A DNA stretch of 21,718 nucleotides from CAYJPV01 sp964396055 (GCA_964396055.1 CAYNDV010000074.1:1-21718), one strand, 5' to 3'; counted from the first letter of the stretch, positions 1-7,214 are shown. The notes: generated by a model not told the origin, from the sequence alone. Made by a program: numbers and translations.

Positions 1-5
1 GCTGC

Positions 6-1049
6 ATGGCCCCCGAGTTCCCGCCGCCCTCCATCCTCGACTACCGCCCGCGCAGTACCCTGGTCACCCCTGCGCACCTGGTGCCGAAGGCGAAGTACCC
101 CGTTGTCGACATCCACAGCCACACGGGCCCCACCGCCGACACCATCGAGCGCCTCATCGGCGAGATGGACGCCAACGGCCTGCAGGTGCTCGTCAACCTG
201 AGCGGCGGCGCCGATCCCCTGCAGGTGAAGCAGAAGGTCGATTTCATCCGGGCCAGCCGCTATCCGGATCGGTTCCGCGTGTTTGCCAACGTCAACTGGG
301 ACGGCGCCGGCGGGCCCGGTTGGGCCGAAAAGGCCGTGGCCGATCTCGAGGCGGCCGTGAAGAACGGTGCCATCGGCCTCAAGATCGCCAAGAACCTCGG
401 CCTGCGGGCCCGTAAGGCCGACGGCTCCCGCCTGAAGGTGGACGATCCTGTGCTGAAGCCCGTCTGGGACCTCTGCGCGCGGCTCGACATCCCCGTGATC
501 ATCCACACCGCCGAGCCCCAGGAGTTCTTCTCGCCCCTCGACTACCACAACGAACGCTGGCTCGAGCTGGCGCTGTTCGCCGACCGACGCAACTACATGC
601 CGGGTTCGCCGACCTTCGAGGAACTGCAGGGCGAACGCGACCGGATGTTTGCCGCCAACCCGAAGACGCGGTACATCGGCGCGCACTTCGCCTACTACGG
701 CACCGACCTCCAGCGGGCCGGCGCCCTGCTCGACCGCCTCCCGAATGTCGTCCTCGAGGTGGCCGCGGTGCTGTACGACTTCGGCCGGCAGCCCCGCGCG
801 GCGCGGGCGTTCTTCCTCAAGTACCAGGACCGGATCCTGTTCGGGAAGGACGCCTACCAGCCCGACGAGTACCCGTACTACTGGCGCGTCTTCGAGACCG
901 CCGACGAGTACTTCGACTACTACCGGGACTACCACGCGTTCTGGAAACTCTACGGCATGGACCTGCCCGACGAGGTGCTGAAGAAGCTCTACTACAAGAA
1001 CGCCCTGCGGGTGGCGCCGGGGTTGCCGCGGAGCGGCTTCCCCCTGTAG
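6..1049 (+). CDS. Amidohydrolase family protein (TIM-barrel metal-dependent hydrolase), probably 5'-truncated by the window edge
   Basis: This is a 347-residue reading from the first ATG. The frame stays open to the left edge (the codon before the ATG is TGC), and the N-terminus starts abruptly in a proline-rich linker, so the true start with a signal peptide may lie outside the window. The amidohydrolase pattern is visible: a DIHSHTG motif near the N-terminus (H37, H39), H167 in VIIHTAEP, H227 in YIGAHF, and D282 in LFGKDAY. These are the usual metal ligands and catalytic acid of the amidohydrolase-2 (PF04909-type) barrel. K125-K128 in GLKIAKNLG may matter in the active site. The C-terminus is rich in Tyr and Phe (EYPYYWRVFE, FDYYRDYHAFW), a trait I associate with an acidobacterial clade of this family. 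The substrate is unknown. A palindrome-bearing gap of 170 bases separates it from the next operon, so I would not assume joint function. Confidence 0.85.
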   Translation: MAPEFPPPSILDYRPRSTLVTPAHLVPKAKYPVVDIHSHTGPTADTIERLIGEMDANGLQVLVNLSGGADPLQVKQKVDFIRASRYPDRFRVFANVNWDGAGGPGWAEKAVADLEAAVKNGAIGLKIAKNLGLRARKADGSRLKVDDPVLKPVWDLCARLDIPVIIHTAEPQEFFSPLDYHNERWLELALFADRRNYMPGSPTFEELQGERDRMFAANPKTRYIGAHFAYYGTDLQRAGALLDRLPNVVLEVAAVLYDFGRQPRAARAFFLKYQDRILFGKDAYQPDEYPYYWRVFETADEYFDYYRDYHAFWKLYGMDLPDEVLKKLYYKNALRVAPGLPRSGFPL

Positions 1050-1050
1050 T

Positions 1051-1147
1051 GCGGGGCTTCAGCCCCGCCCGGAGCACGTCCGGCTGGAGCCGGACGCCAC
1101 GAACGCACGTCCGGCTGAAGCCGGACGCCACGAACACACGTCCGGCT
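1051..1147. repeat. REP-like palindrome plus 31-bp tandem palindromic repeat
   Basis: Directly after the amidohydrolase stop is a perfect palindrome with an 8-base stem and a TC loop (1051-1068, GCGGGGCT-TC-AGCCCCGC). A second palindrome type follows at 1077-1096 and 1108-1127 (CGTCCGGCT-GG or GA-AGCCGGACG), and a third half-copy starts at 1139. The spacing is exactly 31 bases, with a GCCACGAACRCA-like linker. All share a GGCT-NN-AGCC core with the palindrome at 21620-21637. The position between genes and the multicopy pattern suggest a dispersed extragenic palindrome family. The first copy could also act as a terminator stem, although no T-tract follows. Confidence 0.8.
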
Positions 1148-1164
1148 GCCGCGTGCCGTCCTCG

Positions 1165-1174
1165 GGTATCATGG
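1165..1174 (+). promoter_or_regulatory. Candidate -10 region (GGTATCATGG) for the ligase operon
   Basis: TATCAT at 1167-1172 matches five of six bases of the sigma-70 -10 consensus. It lies about 48 bases before the ATG at 1220. I see no good -35 at 16-18 bases upstream. The same ten bases, GGTATCATGG, recur before the DUF4199 gene at 6644-6653, at a similar distance from its start, which raises confidence that the motif is functional. Confidence 0.4.
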
Positions 1175-1219
1175 AGGCCTCCGTTCGCGCATTGAGACAG
1201 GTCCTCTGAGGAGCCCGGG

Positions 1220-2314
1220 ATGCCGCACCGTTTTACGCTCGGCGTCGAGGAAGAGTTCCAGATCGTCGACCCGCACACGTGGGAACTGAAGTCCCATGTG
1301 GCCGAGTTCATCAGCCCCGGCGCCACCTCGCTCGGCGACCAGGTGAAACGCGAGCTGCACCAGTCCATCGTCGAGGTGGGCACGCCGATCTGCGCCAATG
1401 CCGACGAGCTCGAGCACGAGATCCACCGGATGCGGCGCGAGCTGACGGCCGCCGCCGAAAGCAAGGGGCTGGCCATCGCGGCGGCCGGCACGCACCCGTT
1501 CTCGCACTGGATCGACCAGGTCATCTCGCCCGGCGAGCGCTACGACACCATCGTCGAAGAGCTGCAGATGCTGGCGCGGTCGCTGCTCATCTTCGGCCTC
1601 CACGTGCACGTGGGCATGCCGGATCGGCAGACGACCATCGACCTCATGAACATGGCGCGGTACTTCCTGCCGCACGTGCTGGCGCTGTCGTGCAGTTCGC
1701 CCTTCTGGATGGGCCGCAACACCGGGCTGAAATCGTTCCGCACGTCGGTCTTCCGTCGGTTCCCGCGCACGGGGGTGCCCGAGCATTTCGAGTCGTGGGG
1801 CGAGTTCGAGGCCTACGTCCAGACCCTCGTCGACCTCAACTGCATCGACAACGGGAAGAAGATCTGGTGGGACGTGCGCCCGCACCCGCAGTTCGGCACC
1901 CTCGAGTTCCGGGTCTGCGACGTGCCGACGCGGCCCGCCGACACGGTGGCCCTGGCCTCGCTCATCCAGGCCATCGTCTACAAGCTGTTCACGCTGTACC
2001 GGAAGAACCAGGGGTTCCGCCTCTACCGGCCGCTGCTGATCCAGGAGAACAAGTGGCGCGCGGCCCGGTACGGCATCGACGGCTGCCTCATCGACTTCGG
2101 GAGGAAGGCGGAGGTGCCGATGCGGGACCTGGCCCTCGAGCTGCTGGCCTTCGTCGACGACGTGGTGGACGAGCTGGGCAGCCGGCGGCAGGTGTCGGGC
2201 ATCCTCGACATCCTGCGCGACGGCACGAGCGCCGACCGGCAGCTGCGGGTGTACGAAGAGACCCAGGACCTCAAGGCCGTGGTGGCGCACCTGGTGCGGG
2301 AAACGAAAGGCTAG
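1220..2314 (+). CDS. ybdK: Carboxylate-amine ligase of the YbdK/GCS2 (glutamate-cysteine ligase type 2) family
   Basis: This 364-residue protein is the usual length for the YbdK family. Members join a carboxylate (often the gamma-carboxylate of glutamate) to an amine with ATP; YbdK itself has only weak gamma-glutamylcysteine ligase activity. Visible hallmarks are the N-terminal TLGVEEEFQIVD block (E10-E12), LHVHVGM (H128, H130), WWDVRPHPQFGTLEFRVCD and the conserved C-terminal ENKWRAARYG segment. The start is supported by GAGGAG at 1208-1213, six bases before the ATG. It is the first gene of a tight five-gene operon and ends 10 bases before the next start. No glutathione synthetase GshB is adjacent; instead two other ATP-grasp-type enzymes follow, so the product is probably not glutathione. 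The family call is firm, the substrate is not known. Confidence 0.92.
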   Translation: MPHRFTLGVEEEFQIVDPHTWELKSHVAEFISPGATSLGDQVKRELHQSIVEVGTPICANADELEHEIHRMRRELTAAAESKGLAIAAAGTHPFSHWIDQVISPGERYDTIVEELQMLARSLLIFGLHVHVGMPDRQTTIDLMNMARYFLPHVLALSCSSPFWMGRNTGLKSFRTSVFRRFPRTGVPEHFESWGEFEAYVQTLVDLNCIDNGKKIWWDVRPHPQFGTLEFRVCDVPTRPADTVALASLIQAIVYKLFTLYRKNQGFRLYRPLLIQENKWRAARYGIDGCLIDFGRKAEVPMRDLALELLAFVDDVVDELGSRRQVSGILDILRDGTSADRQLRVYEETQDLKAVVAHLVRETKG

Positions 2315-2324
2315 GGAATCTGCC

Positions 2325-3254
2325 ATGAAGAAGATCGGATTGATGTGCGGTCGTGAGTACTCGTTTCCGCCAGCGTTCCTCGACAAGGTGACCGAACTCG
2401 GCCGGCCCCACGGGCTCATGGGCGAGTTCGTCAAGCTCGGCGGCACGCGCATGGGCGAGCCACGCGGCTACGAGGTGATCGTCGATCGCATCTCGCACGA
2501 GGTGGAGTACTACCGCGGCTACCTCAAGCACGCGATGATGCAGGGCACCTACGTCATCAACAACCCCTTCTGGTGGACGGCCGACGACAAGTTCTTCAAC
2601 TACTCGGTGATGGCGAAGCTGGGCCTGGCCATCCCCAAGACGGTCCTGCTGCCGCAGAAGGGGTACCCGTGGGACGTGGACATCACGTCCGAGTCCCTGC
2701 GCAACATGACCTACCCGCTCGACTGGGACGCCCTGCTCGACCACATCGGGCTGCCGGCGATCCTGAAGCCGTTCTCGGGCGGCGGCTGGAAGCACGTCTA
2801 CAAGGTGCACACGAAAGAGGAACTCTGGGCCGCCTACGACGGCACGTCGCCGTACTGCATGACCCTGCAGGAGTTCATCGACTTCGACCACTACGTGCGC
2901 TGCTTCACCTTCGGCAAGTCCGACATCGTGCCCGTGGCGTACGACCCGCGCGAGCGGCGCTACCTGGTCATCCACGACTACCTGCCGGCGGACCTGGGCG
3001 CCCGCGTCGTGCGCGACGCGCAGCTCATCAACGAGGCGCTCGGCTACGAGATGAACACGGTGGAGTTCGCGATCAAGGACGGCGTGCCGTACGCCATCGA
3101 CTTCCTGAACCCGGCGCCCGACTTCGAACGCGACCGGATCACGCCCTTCTACTTCGAGATGGTGGTGGACAAGATGGCGCGGCTCGTCGTCGACCGGGCG
3201 CTCACCGGCGATACCTCGCGCACCTGGCCCCGCTGGCCGGAACTCATCCGATGA
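2325..3254 (+). CDS. ATP-grasp family protein of unknown substrate
   Basis: This is a 309-residue protein. The central part has LPAILKPFSGGGWKHVYKV, a typical ATP-grasp nucleotide-binding lysine (K148) followed by a Gly-rich loop. The C-terminal part has NTVEFAIKDG and AIDFLNPAPDFE, matching the metal-binding acid and Asn pattern of the fold (E247, D259, N262). Known ATP-grasp enzymes activate a carboxylate as acyl-phosphate and couple it to an amine or thiol. The N-terminus (MKKIGLMCGREYSFPPAF) resembles a pre-ATP-grasp Rossmann-like half. I cannot assign a substrate. Ten bases separate it from the YbdK-type ligase, and its stop overlaps the start of the next gene by four bases (ATGA), suggesting translational coupling. 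A role in a multi-step amide-forming pathway is inferred from context. Confidence 0.85.
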   Translation: MKKIGLMCGREYSFPPAFLDKVTELGRPHGLMGEFVKLGGTRMGEPRGYEVIVDRISHEVEYYRGYLKHAMMQGTYVINNPFWWTADDKFFNYSVMAKLGLAIPKTVLLPQKGYPWDVDITSESLRNMTYPLDWDALLDHIGLPAILKPFSGGGWKHVYKVHTKEELWAAYDGTSPYCMTLQEFIDFDHYVRCFTFGKSDIVPVAYDPRERRYLVIHDYLPADLGARVVRDAQLINEALGYEMNTVEFAIKDGVPYAIDFLNPAPDFERDRITPFYFEMVVDKMARLVVDRALTGDTSRTWPRWPELIR

Positions 3255-4600
3255 CCAACCCCATCGACGTATGGCACGGGCTCATCAAGCCCGACGAGCT
3301 GTCGCCGGCCTTCTTCGATCGGTTCGCGGCGAAGATGCGGGCCGCGCGGCTGACGTTCGGCGACCGGGTCCACAGCCCGTTTTTGCGGCCGCTGTTCATC
3401 ACGGAGGCGGACGAGGCGCGGATCCGCACGTGCGCCGAGACCGTGGCCCTGCTCGGCGAACGGATCGTGGCCGCCGCCCTGGAGCAGCCGGGCCTGCTCG
3501 ATGAGCTCGGCCTGCGCGAAGAGGAGAAACGGCTCGTGGCGATGGACCCTGGGTACGCCACGGCCAGCACGGCCTCGCGCCTCGACGCGTTCCTGCTGCC
3601 GGACACGCTGCAGGCGGCCGAGTACAACGCCGAGTCGCCGGCCGGCCTCGGCTACACGGAGGTCCTGGCCGAGGTATTTGCCGGCCTGCCCGTCATGACG
3701 CGGTTCCGGGAGCACTTCGACGCCACGCCGTACGCCCTCATGTCGCAGATGCTGGGCGCCCTCATCGCCAGTTACCGGGAGTGGGGCGGGCGCGCGACCC
3801 CCCCGCAGATCGCCATCGTCGACTGGCGCGGCGTGCCCACGTGGAGCGAGTTCGAGATCCTCCAGGAGCGGTTCACCGCGCTGGGCGTGCCGACGCTGAT
3901 CTGCCCGCCCGAGGACCTGGTCTTCGACGGGCGGTCGCTCACGGCCCACGGCGTGCGGATCGACCTCGTCTACCGCCGCGTGCTCATCAACGACATCCTC
4001 GAGAAGCCGGCCGAGTGCGCCGCGCTGGTGCGGGCCTACGAATCGCGCGCGGTGTGCGTGGCCAATACCTTCCGGTGCAAGATCCCCCACAAGAAGGCGT
4101 TCTTCGCGCTGCTCACCGACGAGCGGTTCGCGCACCTCCTGTCGGCTGCCGAACGCGACGCCATCCACGGCCACGTGCCGTGGACGCGCGTGGTGCGCGA
4201 GACGCAGACCACGCGGGACGGCGCCTCGATCGATCTCGTGCCGTTCATCCGGGCCAACCGCCCGTCGCTCGTCCTGAAGCCCAACGACGAGTACGGGGGC
4301 ACCGGCGTGACGCTGGGGTGGGAAACGGACGAGGCGGCCTGGGACGCGCGTCTGCAGGAGGCGCTGACGGCCCCGGCCGGCACCTGGATCGTGCAGGAAC
4401 GGATCAGCATCAGGCGGGAGGTCTTTCCCTGGTTCACGGGCGGCGGGGGCGCCGTCATGACGGACATGCTCGTGGACATGGCGCCGTACCTGTTCCGGGG
4501 CCGGCTCGCGGGCTTCCTGACCCGCCTGAGCGCCAGCGGCCTGGCCAACGTCACCTCCGGCGGCGGGCAGGTGCCGTCGTTCCGCGTCCGACCGCGCTGA
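3251..4600 (+). CDS. Circularly permuted ATP-grasp / glutathionylspermidine-synthase-like protein
   Basis: The start is the ATG overlapping the upstream stop, giving 449 residues; the frame is open far upstream but only as a shadow of the previous gene. The N-terminal third contains LPDTLQAAEYNAESPAGLGYTE, reminiscent of the substrate-side region of circularly permuted ATP-grasp proteins. The middle has IVDWRGVPTWSEFEIL and NTFRCKIPHKKAFFALLTD. The nucleotide site is LVLKPNDEYGGTGVTLGWE (K343, G349, G350, G352), close in style to glutathionylspermidine synthase C-terminal domains. The C-terminus (RLSASGLANVTSGGGQ) may form part of the metal or phosphate site. There is no amidase (CHAP) domain, so this is a synthetase-only form. 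Enzymes of this type attach amines such as polyamines to peptide carboxylates. That role here is an inference from family and operon. Confidence 0.8.
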   Translation: MTNPIDVWHGLIKPDELSPAFFDRFAAKMRAARLTFGDRVHSPFLRPLFITEADEARIRTCAETVALLGERIVAAALEQPGLLDELGLREEEKRLVAMDPGYATASTASRLDAFLLPDTLQAAEYNAESPAGLGYTEVLAEVFAGLPVMTRFREHFDATPYALMSQMLGALIASYREWGGRATPPQIAIVDWRGVPTWSEFEILQERFTALGVPTLICPPEDLVFDGRSLTAHGVRIDLVYRRVLINDILEKPAECAALVRAYESRAVCVANTFRCKIPHKKAFFALLTDERFAHLLSAAERDAIHGHVPWTRVVRETQTTRDGASIDLVPFIRANRPSLVLKPNDEYGGTGVTLGWETDEAAWDARLQEALTAPAGTWIVQERISIRREVFPWFTGGGGAVMTDMLVDMAPYLFRGRLAGFLTRLSASGLANVTSGGGQVPSFRVRPR

Positions 4601-4602
4601 CG

Positions 4603-5721
4603 ATGCCGTTCGACTGCCAGCACCGCCGGCGTTTCGGCCCCGAGGCCTGTCTCACCGACTGCGCCGCAAAGGCCGTCTTCAGCGCCGCGCCGGTCGGGCG
4701 CCGGGGCGGCGAACCGCCCGCCGACGCCCGGATCATCGACATCGCCGTCCTGGACATGCACCACGGGTGGCCGAATCTCGGCCACGACGCCATCGTGCAC
4801 GCCGTCCGCAACGCGGTGTGCGACCTCACGCCGCACCTGCGGCGCGCCGGGCTGGCGTTCAGGGTCCTGTCCTACGACGTGCGGCGCGGCCACGCGATTC
4901 CGGAGCCGCCGGGCGGCCGCCACGCGCTGTATGTCGGGACGGGCGGGCCGGGCCACCTGGATCCGCGCCGCAACGACGGCGTGTCCGACGGGGCCCAGGG
5001 CATCACCGAGGATCCGGCCTGGGAGCCGGAGTTGTTCCGCGTGTTCGAGGCCATCCGGGACCGTGACGATGCCGCACTGCTCGGCGTGTGTCACACCTTC
5101 GGCGTGATGTGCCGCTGGCTCGGCGTCGCCGATGCCGCGCTGCGCGGGCCGGAGAAGGGCGGCAAGAGCGCCGGCATCGTCAACAACGAGTTGACCGATG
5201 ACGGGGGAGCCCATCCATGGTTCGCGCGCTTCTCCGGCGCGCTCGGGGGCGGCCGGCGGTTCCGCGTCCTGGACAACCGCCTGTACGACCTGCGGCCGTC
5301 GGGGAGAATCCCTGCCGGCGTGCGCGTGCTGGCGACCGAGGTGCTGGCCTCGGGCGACGCCGGCGACGGCATCACGATGGTCGAGGCCGGCCGGACCGGC
5401 GACGGCGTCATGCCGCGGATCCTGGGCGTGAACCATCACCCGGAGATCGTGAACCGCTCGCGGCTGCTCGCGGTGCTCGAGGAGAAGTTCTCGCGCGGCG
5501 AGGTGACGCGCGACTGGTACGAGGAGCGGAAGCAGACCCTCACCGAACCGGTGGCAGACGAGTGGGGTGACCGGTTGCTGCACCTGACGTCCAGCTACAC
5601 GTTCATGGGGCCGCTCCGTTACCACCTCTACCGCTGCGCGCGCGCGCGCGCCGGGCACCTGGGCGTCCCCCTCGGCATCGACGAAGCCATGCTGCCGCTC
5701 ACCTACGGCGTCGCAGGGTAA
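4603..5721 (+). CDS. Class I glutamine amidotransferase-like protein
   Basis: This 372-residue protein starts two bases after the previous stop. An N-terminal extension of about 45 residues has three cysteines (FDCQHRRRFGPEACLTDC). The GATase1-like core follows: the LYVGTGGPGHLD loop resembling the oxyanion segment, LLGVCHTFGVMCRWLG with C163 in the nucleophile elbow, and GVNHHPEIV with H279 and E281 as the rest of the triad. The elbow is GVCHTFG rather than the classic GxCxGxQ, so glutamine hydrolysis cannot be assumed. It could release ammonia for amidation by the adjacent ligases, or hydrolyse a gamma-glutamyl bond. The C-terminal 90 residues (SSYTFMGPLRYHLYRCARAR) are outside the standard domain and contain a GC-dinucleotide run at 5636-5650. 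It sits fourth in the operon and two bases before a TyrA-like gene. Confidence 0.8.
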   Translation: MPFDCQHRRRFGPEACLTDCAAKAVFSAAPVGRRGGEPPADARIIDIAVLDMHHGWPNLGHDAIVHAVRNAVCDLTPHLRRAGLAFRVLSYDVRRGHAIPEPPGGRHALYVGTGGPGHLDPRRNDGVSDGAQGITEDPAWEPELFRVFEAIRDRDDAALLGVCHTFGVMCRWLGVADAALRGPEKGGKSAGIVNNELTDDGGAHPWFARFSGALGGGRRFRVLDNRLYDLRPSGRIPAGVRVLATEVLASGDAGDGITMVEAGRTGDGVMPRILGVNHHPEIVNRSRLLAVLEEKFSRGEVTRDWYEERKQTLTEPVADEWGDRLLHLTSSYTFMGPLRYHLYRCARARAGHLGVPLGIDEAMLPLTYGVAG

Positions 5722-5723
5722 CG

Positions 5724-6590
5724 ATGACGGCCCGCACGCGTCCGACACCGGCGCCGCAGGCCCTGCGAGGCCGGACCATCGGGGTCGTCGGCCTGGGCCT
5801 CATTGGCGGGTCCGTCCTGAAGCGGCTCGCACGCCACCGTCCGGCCCTGCGCGTGCGCGGGTTCGATCGCGACGCAGACCTGGCCGACGCCGTGCGCCCG
5901 TACGGCCGGTGGTGCGGCAGCCTCGACGCCCTGGTGGCGGCGAGCGACGTGCTGGTGCTCTGCGTCCCCGTGCCCGAGATCGCCAGGCTGCTGCCGATCG
6001 TGGCGCACCTGGCGCGGGCGCGTGCCGGCCGCGGCCGGCTGCTCGTGACCGACATGGGCTCGATGAAGCGGCCGGTGGCGCGGGCGGCTGCCCGGTGGCG
6101 CGCGGACTTCGACTATGTCGGGATGCACCCGCTGGCAGGCGGCGAACGCAACGGATGGGCGGCAGCGTCGGGCTCGTTGTTCCGAGACCGGGTCATCGTG
6201 TACTGCCCGGCGGGTACGCGGCAGGATCGGGCGGCCCGGGAACTGGCGCGGCTGCTCGGCGGCGTGCCCGTGCCGATGGCGGCGGCGGCCCACGATCGAA
6301 TGGCGGCGGAGACCATCGGGCTTCCGCACCTGGTCGCCTTCGCGGCCGCCGGGCTGCGGCCGCCGGCCCACGCGCCGCACCCGCTGCGCGGGACGTCCTG
6401 GGGATCGCTCACGCGCGTCTCGGTGTCCGACCCGGCGTTTGTCGCCGGTCTCCTCCAGCCGAACGCAGCCCATCAGCGGCGCGTCGTGCAGGCGTTCATC
6501 CGGCGCCTGCTCGCCCTCACCGCTCTGGTCGAGCGTGCCACCCCCGGACCGCTGACGCGTGCCTTGCGGCGCGCGGGGCGGGGCCGCTGA
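5724..6590 (+). CDS. Prephenate/arogenate dehydrogenase-like protein (TyrA family)
   Basis: This 288-residue protein starts two bases after the amidotransferase-like gene. It has an N-terminal NAD(P)-binding Rossmann motif TIGVVGLGLIGGS (G23, G25, G28), DVLVLCVPV, the TDMGSMK segment, GMHPLAGGE (H135), and a C-terminal helical region beginning HDRMAAETIGLPH, which corresponds to the conserved His and LPH of prephenate dehydrogenases. TyrA oxidatively decarboxylates prephenate to 4-hydroxyphenylpyruvate (or arogenate to tyrosine). No ACT domain or chorismate mutase is fused, and no other aromatic-pathway genes are nearby. Its place at the end of a ligase operon suggests that it either feeds an aromatic precursor to the pathway or has been recruited to a prephenate-like substrate. 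General tyrosine supply is the alternative. Family call good, exact substrate open. Confidence 0.85.
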   Translation: MTARTRPTPAPQALRGRTIGVVGLGLIGGSVLKRLARHRPALRVRGFDRDADLADAVRPYGRWCGSLDALVAASDVLVLCVPVPEIARLLPIVAHLARARAGRGRLLVTDMGSMKRPVARAAARWRADFDYVGMHPLAGGERNGWAAASGSLFRDRVIVYCPAGTRQDRAARELARLLGGVPVPMAAAAHDRMAAETIGLPHLVAFAAAGLRPPAHAPHPLRGTSWGSLTRVSVSDPAFVAGLLQPNAAHQRRVVQAFIRRLLALTALVERATPGPLTRALRRAGRGR

Positions 6591-6621
6591 CGCTGCTGCG
6601 CCCGAAGGCCGGGAATCGGCC

Positions 6622-6651
6622 GTGACGCCGCCTTGCACCCCGCGGTATCAT
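6622..6651 (+). promoter_or_regulatory. Candidate sigma-70 promoter for the DUF4199 gene
   Basis: GTGACG at 6622-6627 (four of six matches to TTGACA) is followed after 18 bases by TATCAT at 6646-6651 (five of six matches). The -10 sits within GGTATCATGG, the same ten bases found before the ligase operon. The predicted transcript starts about 45 bases before the ATG at 6703. Confidence 0.45.
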
Positions 6652-6702
6652 GGCAGCCGCATCCACCACACAGACACCCGCGCGACGGGGGAGGGCCTCG
6701 CC

Positions 6703-7179
6703 ATGTCGACGACGGTTCGGGCTGGAGTACTGCTGGGCGCGCTCGTGACGGTCTGGACGTTCGTGATGGGCTTCACCGGGTGGTACAAGGACCCGGTGAT
6801 GCTGAACCTGTTCTTCCTCGTGATCCTGGTGCAGATCGGCGTGCTGGTGTGGACGCTGCGCGCGACGGCGGCCGGCGCCACCTGGGGACAGCAGGTGATG
6901 AACGGCCTCGTGGTGTCGCTGGTGGGCGGCGTCATCATCATCGGGGGCTCGTTGCTGTTCACGACGGTCGCCTTTCCCGACTACTTCGCGGAACTGCAGG
7001 CGGCCCAGGCGCAGATGCTGAAGACACAGGGCCTGTCCGAGGCCGACATCCAGGCGCAGGTCGCCGCCAGCGCCGCTATGCAGACGCCCGTGATGAACGC
7101 GCTATCGGGGTTCGTGGGCACGGTCGTCACCGGGCTGGTGGTGTCGGCGGTGGCGGGGATCTTCCTCAGGAAGCGGTAG
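6703..7179 (+). CDS. DUF4199-family membrane protein
   Basis: I chose the ATG at 6703, giving 158 residues, because it follows a purine-rich Shine-Dalgarno (GGGGGAGGG at 6687-6695), because the protein then opens directly with a membrane segment, and because a promoter lies between the longer upstream start and this one. About four transmembrane segments are visible: residues 5-25, 32-52, 65-90 and 130-155. Between segments 3 and 4 lies an amphipathic region rich in Gln and Ala (ELQAAQAQMLKTQGLSEADI). The layout and the LSEADIQAQV motif fit DUF4199, a common integral membrane family of unknown function in Bacteroidota and Acidobacteriota. It lies 69 bases before nadA, but the -10 element before nadA suggests separate transcription. 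Confidence 0.8.
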   Translation: MSTTVRAGVLLGALVTVWTFVMGFTGWYKDPVMLNLFFLVILVQIGVLVWTLRATAAGATWGQQVMNGLVVSLVGGVIIIGGSLLFTTVAFPDYFAELQAAQAQMLKTQGLSEADIQAQVAASAAMQTPVMNALSGFVGTVVTGLVVSAVAGIFLRKR

Positions 7180-7205
7180 GGCCCGCCTCGTCCGGCGGAC
7201 TGTGC

Positions 7206-7214
7206 GGTACAATG
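7206..7214 (+). promoter_or_regulatory. Candidate -10 region (GGTACAATG) for the nad operon
   Basis: TACAAT at 7208-7213 matches five of six bases of the -10 consensus and lies 35 bases before the nadA ATG. No convincing -35 is visible at 16-18 bases upstream. The GGTAnnATG context is shared with the candidates at 1165 and 6644. I see no recognisable NAD-responsive repressor operator. Confidence 0.4.

Noticed and set aside
2573..3250. Upstream extension of the circularly permuted ATP-grasp gene
   Set aside because: The frame is open but runs within the preceding ATP-grasp gene, with Arg/Ala-rich shadow composition; the ATGA overlap start at 3251 fits the operon.
5636..5650. GC dinucleotide run as a Z-DNA or phase-variation site
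   Set aside because: It lies in a well-formed coding region (CARARAG) and is short; chance at this GC content is enough to explain it.
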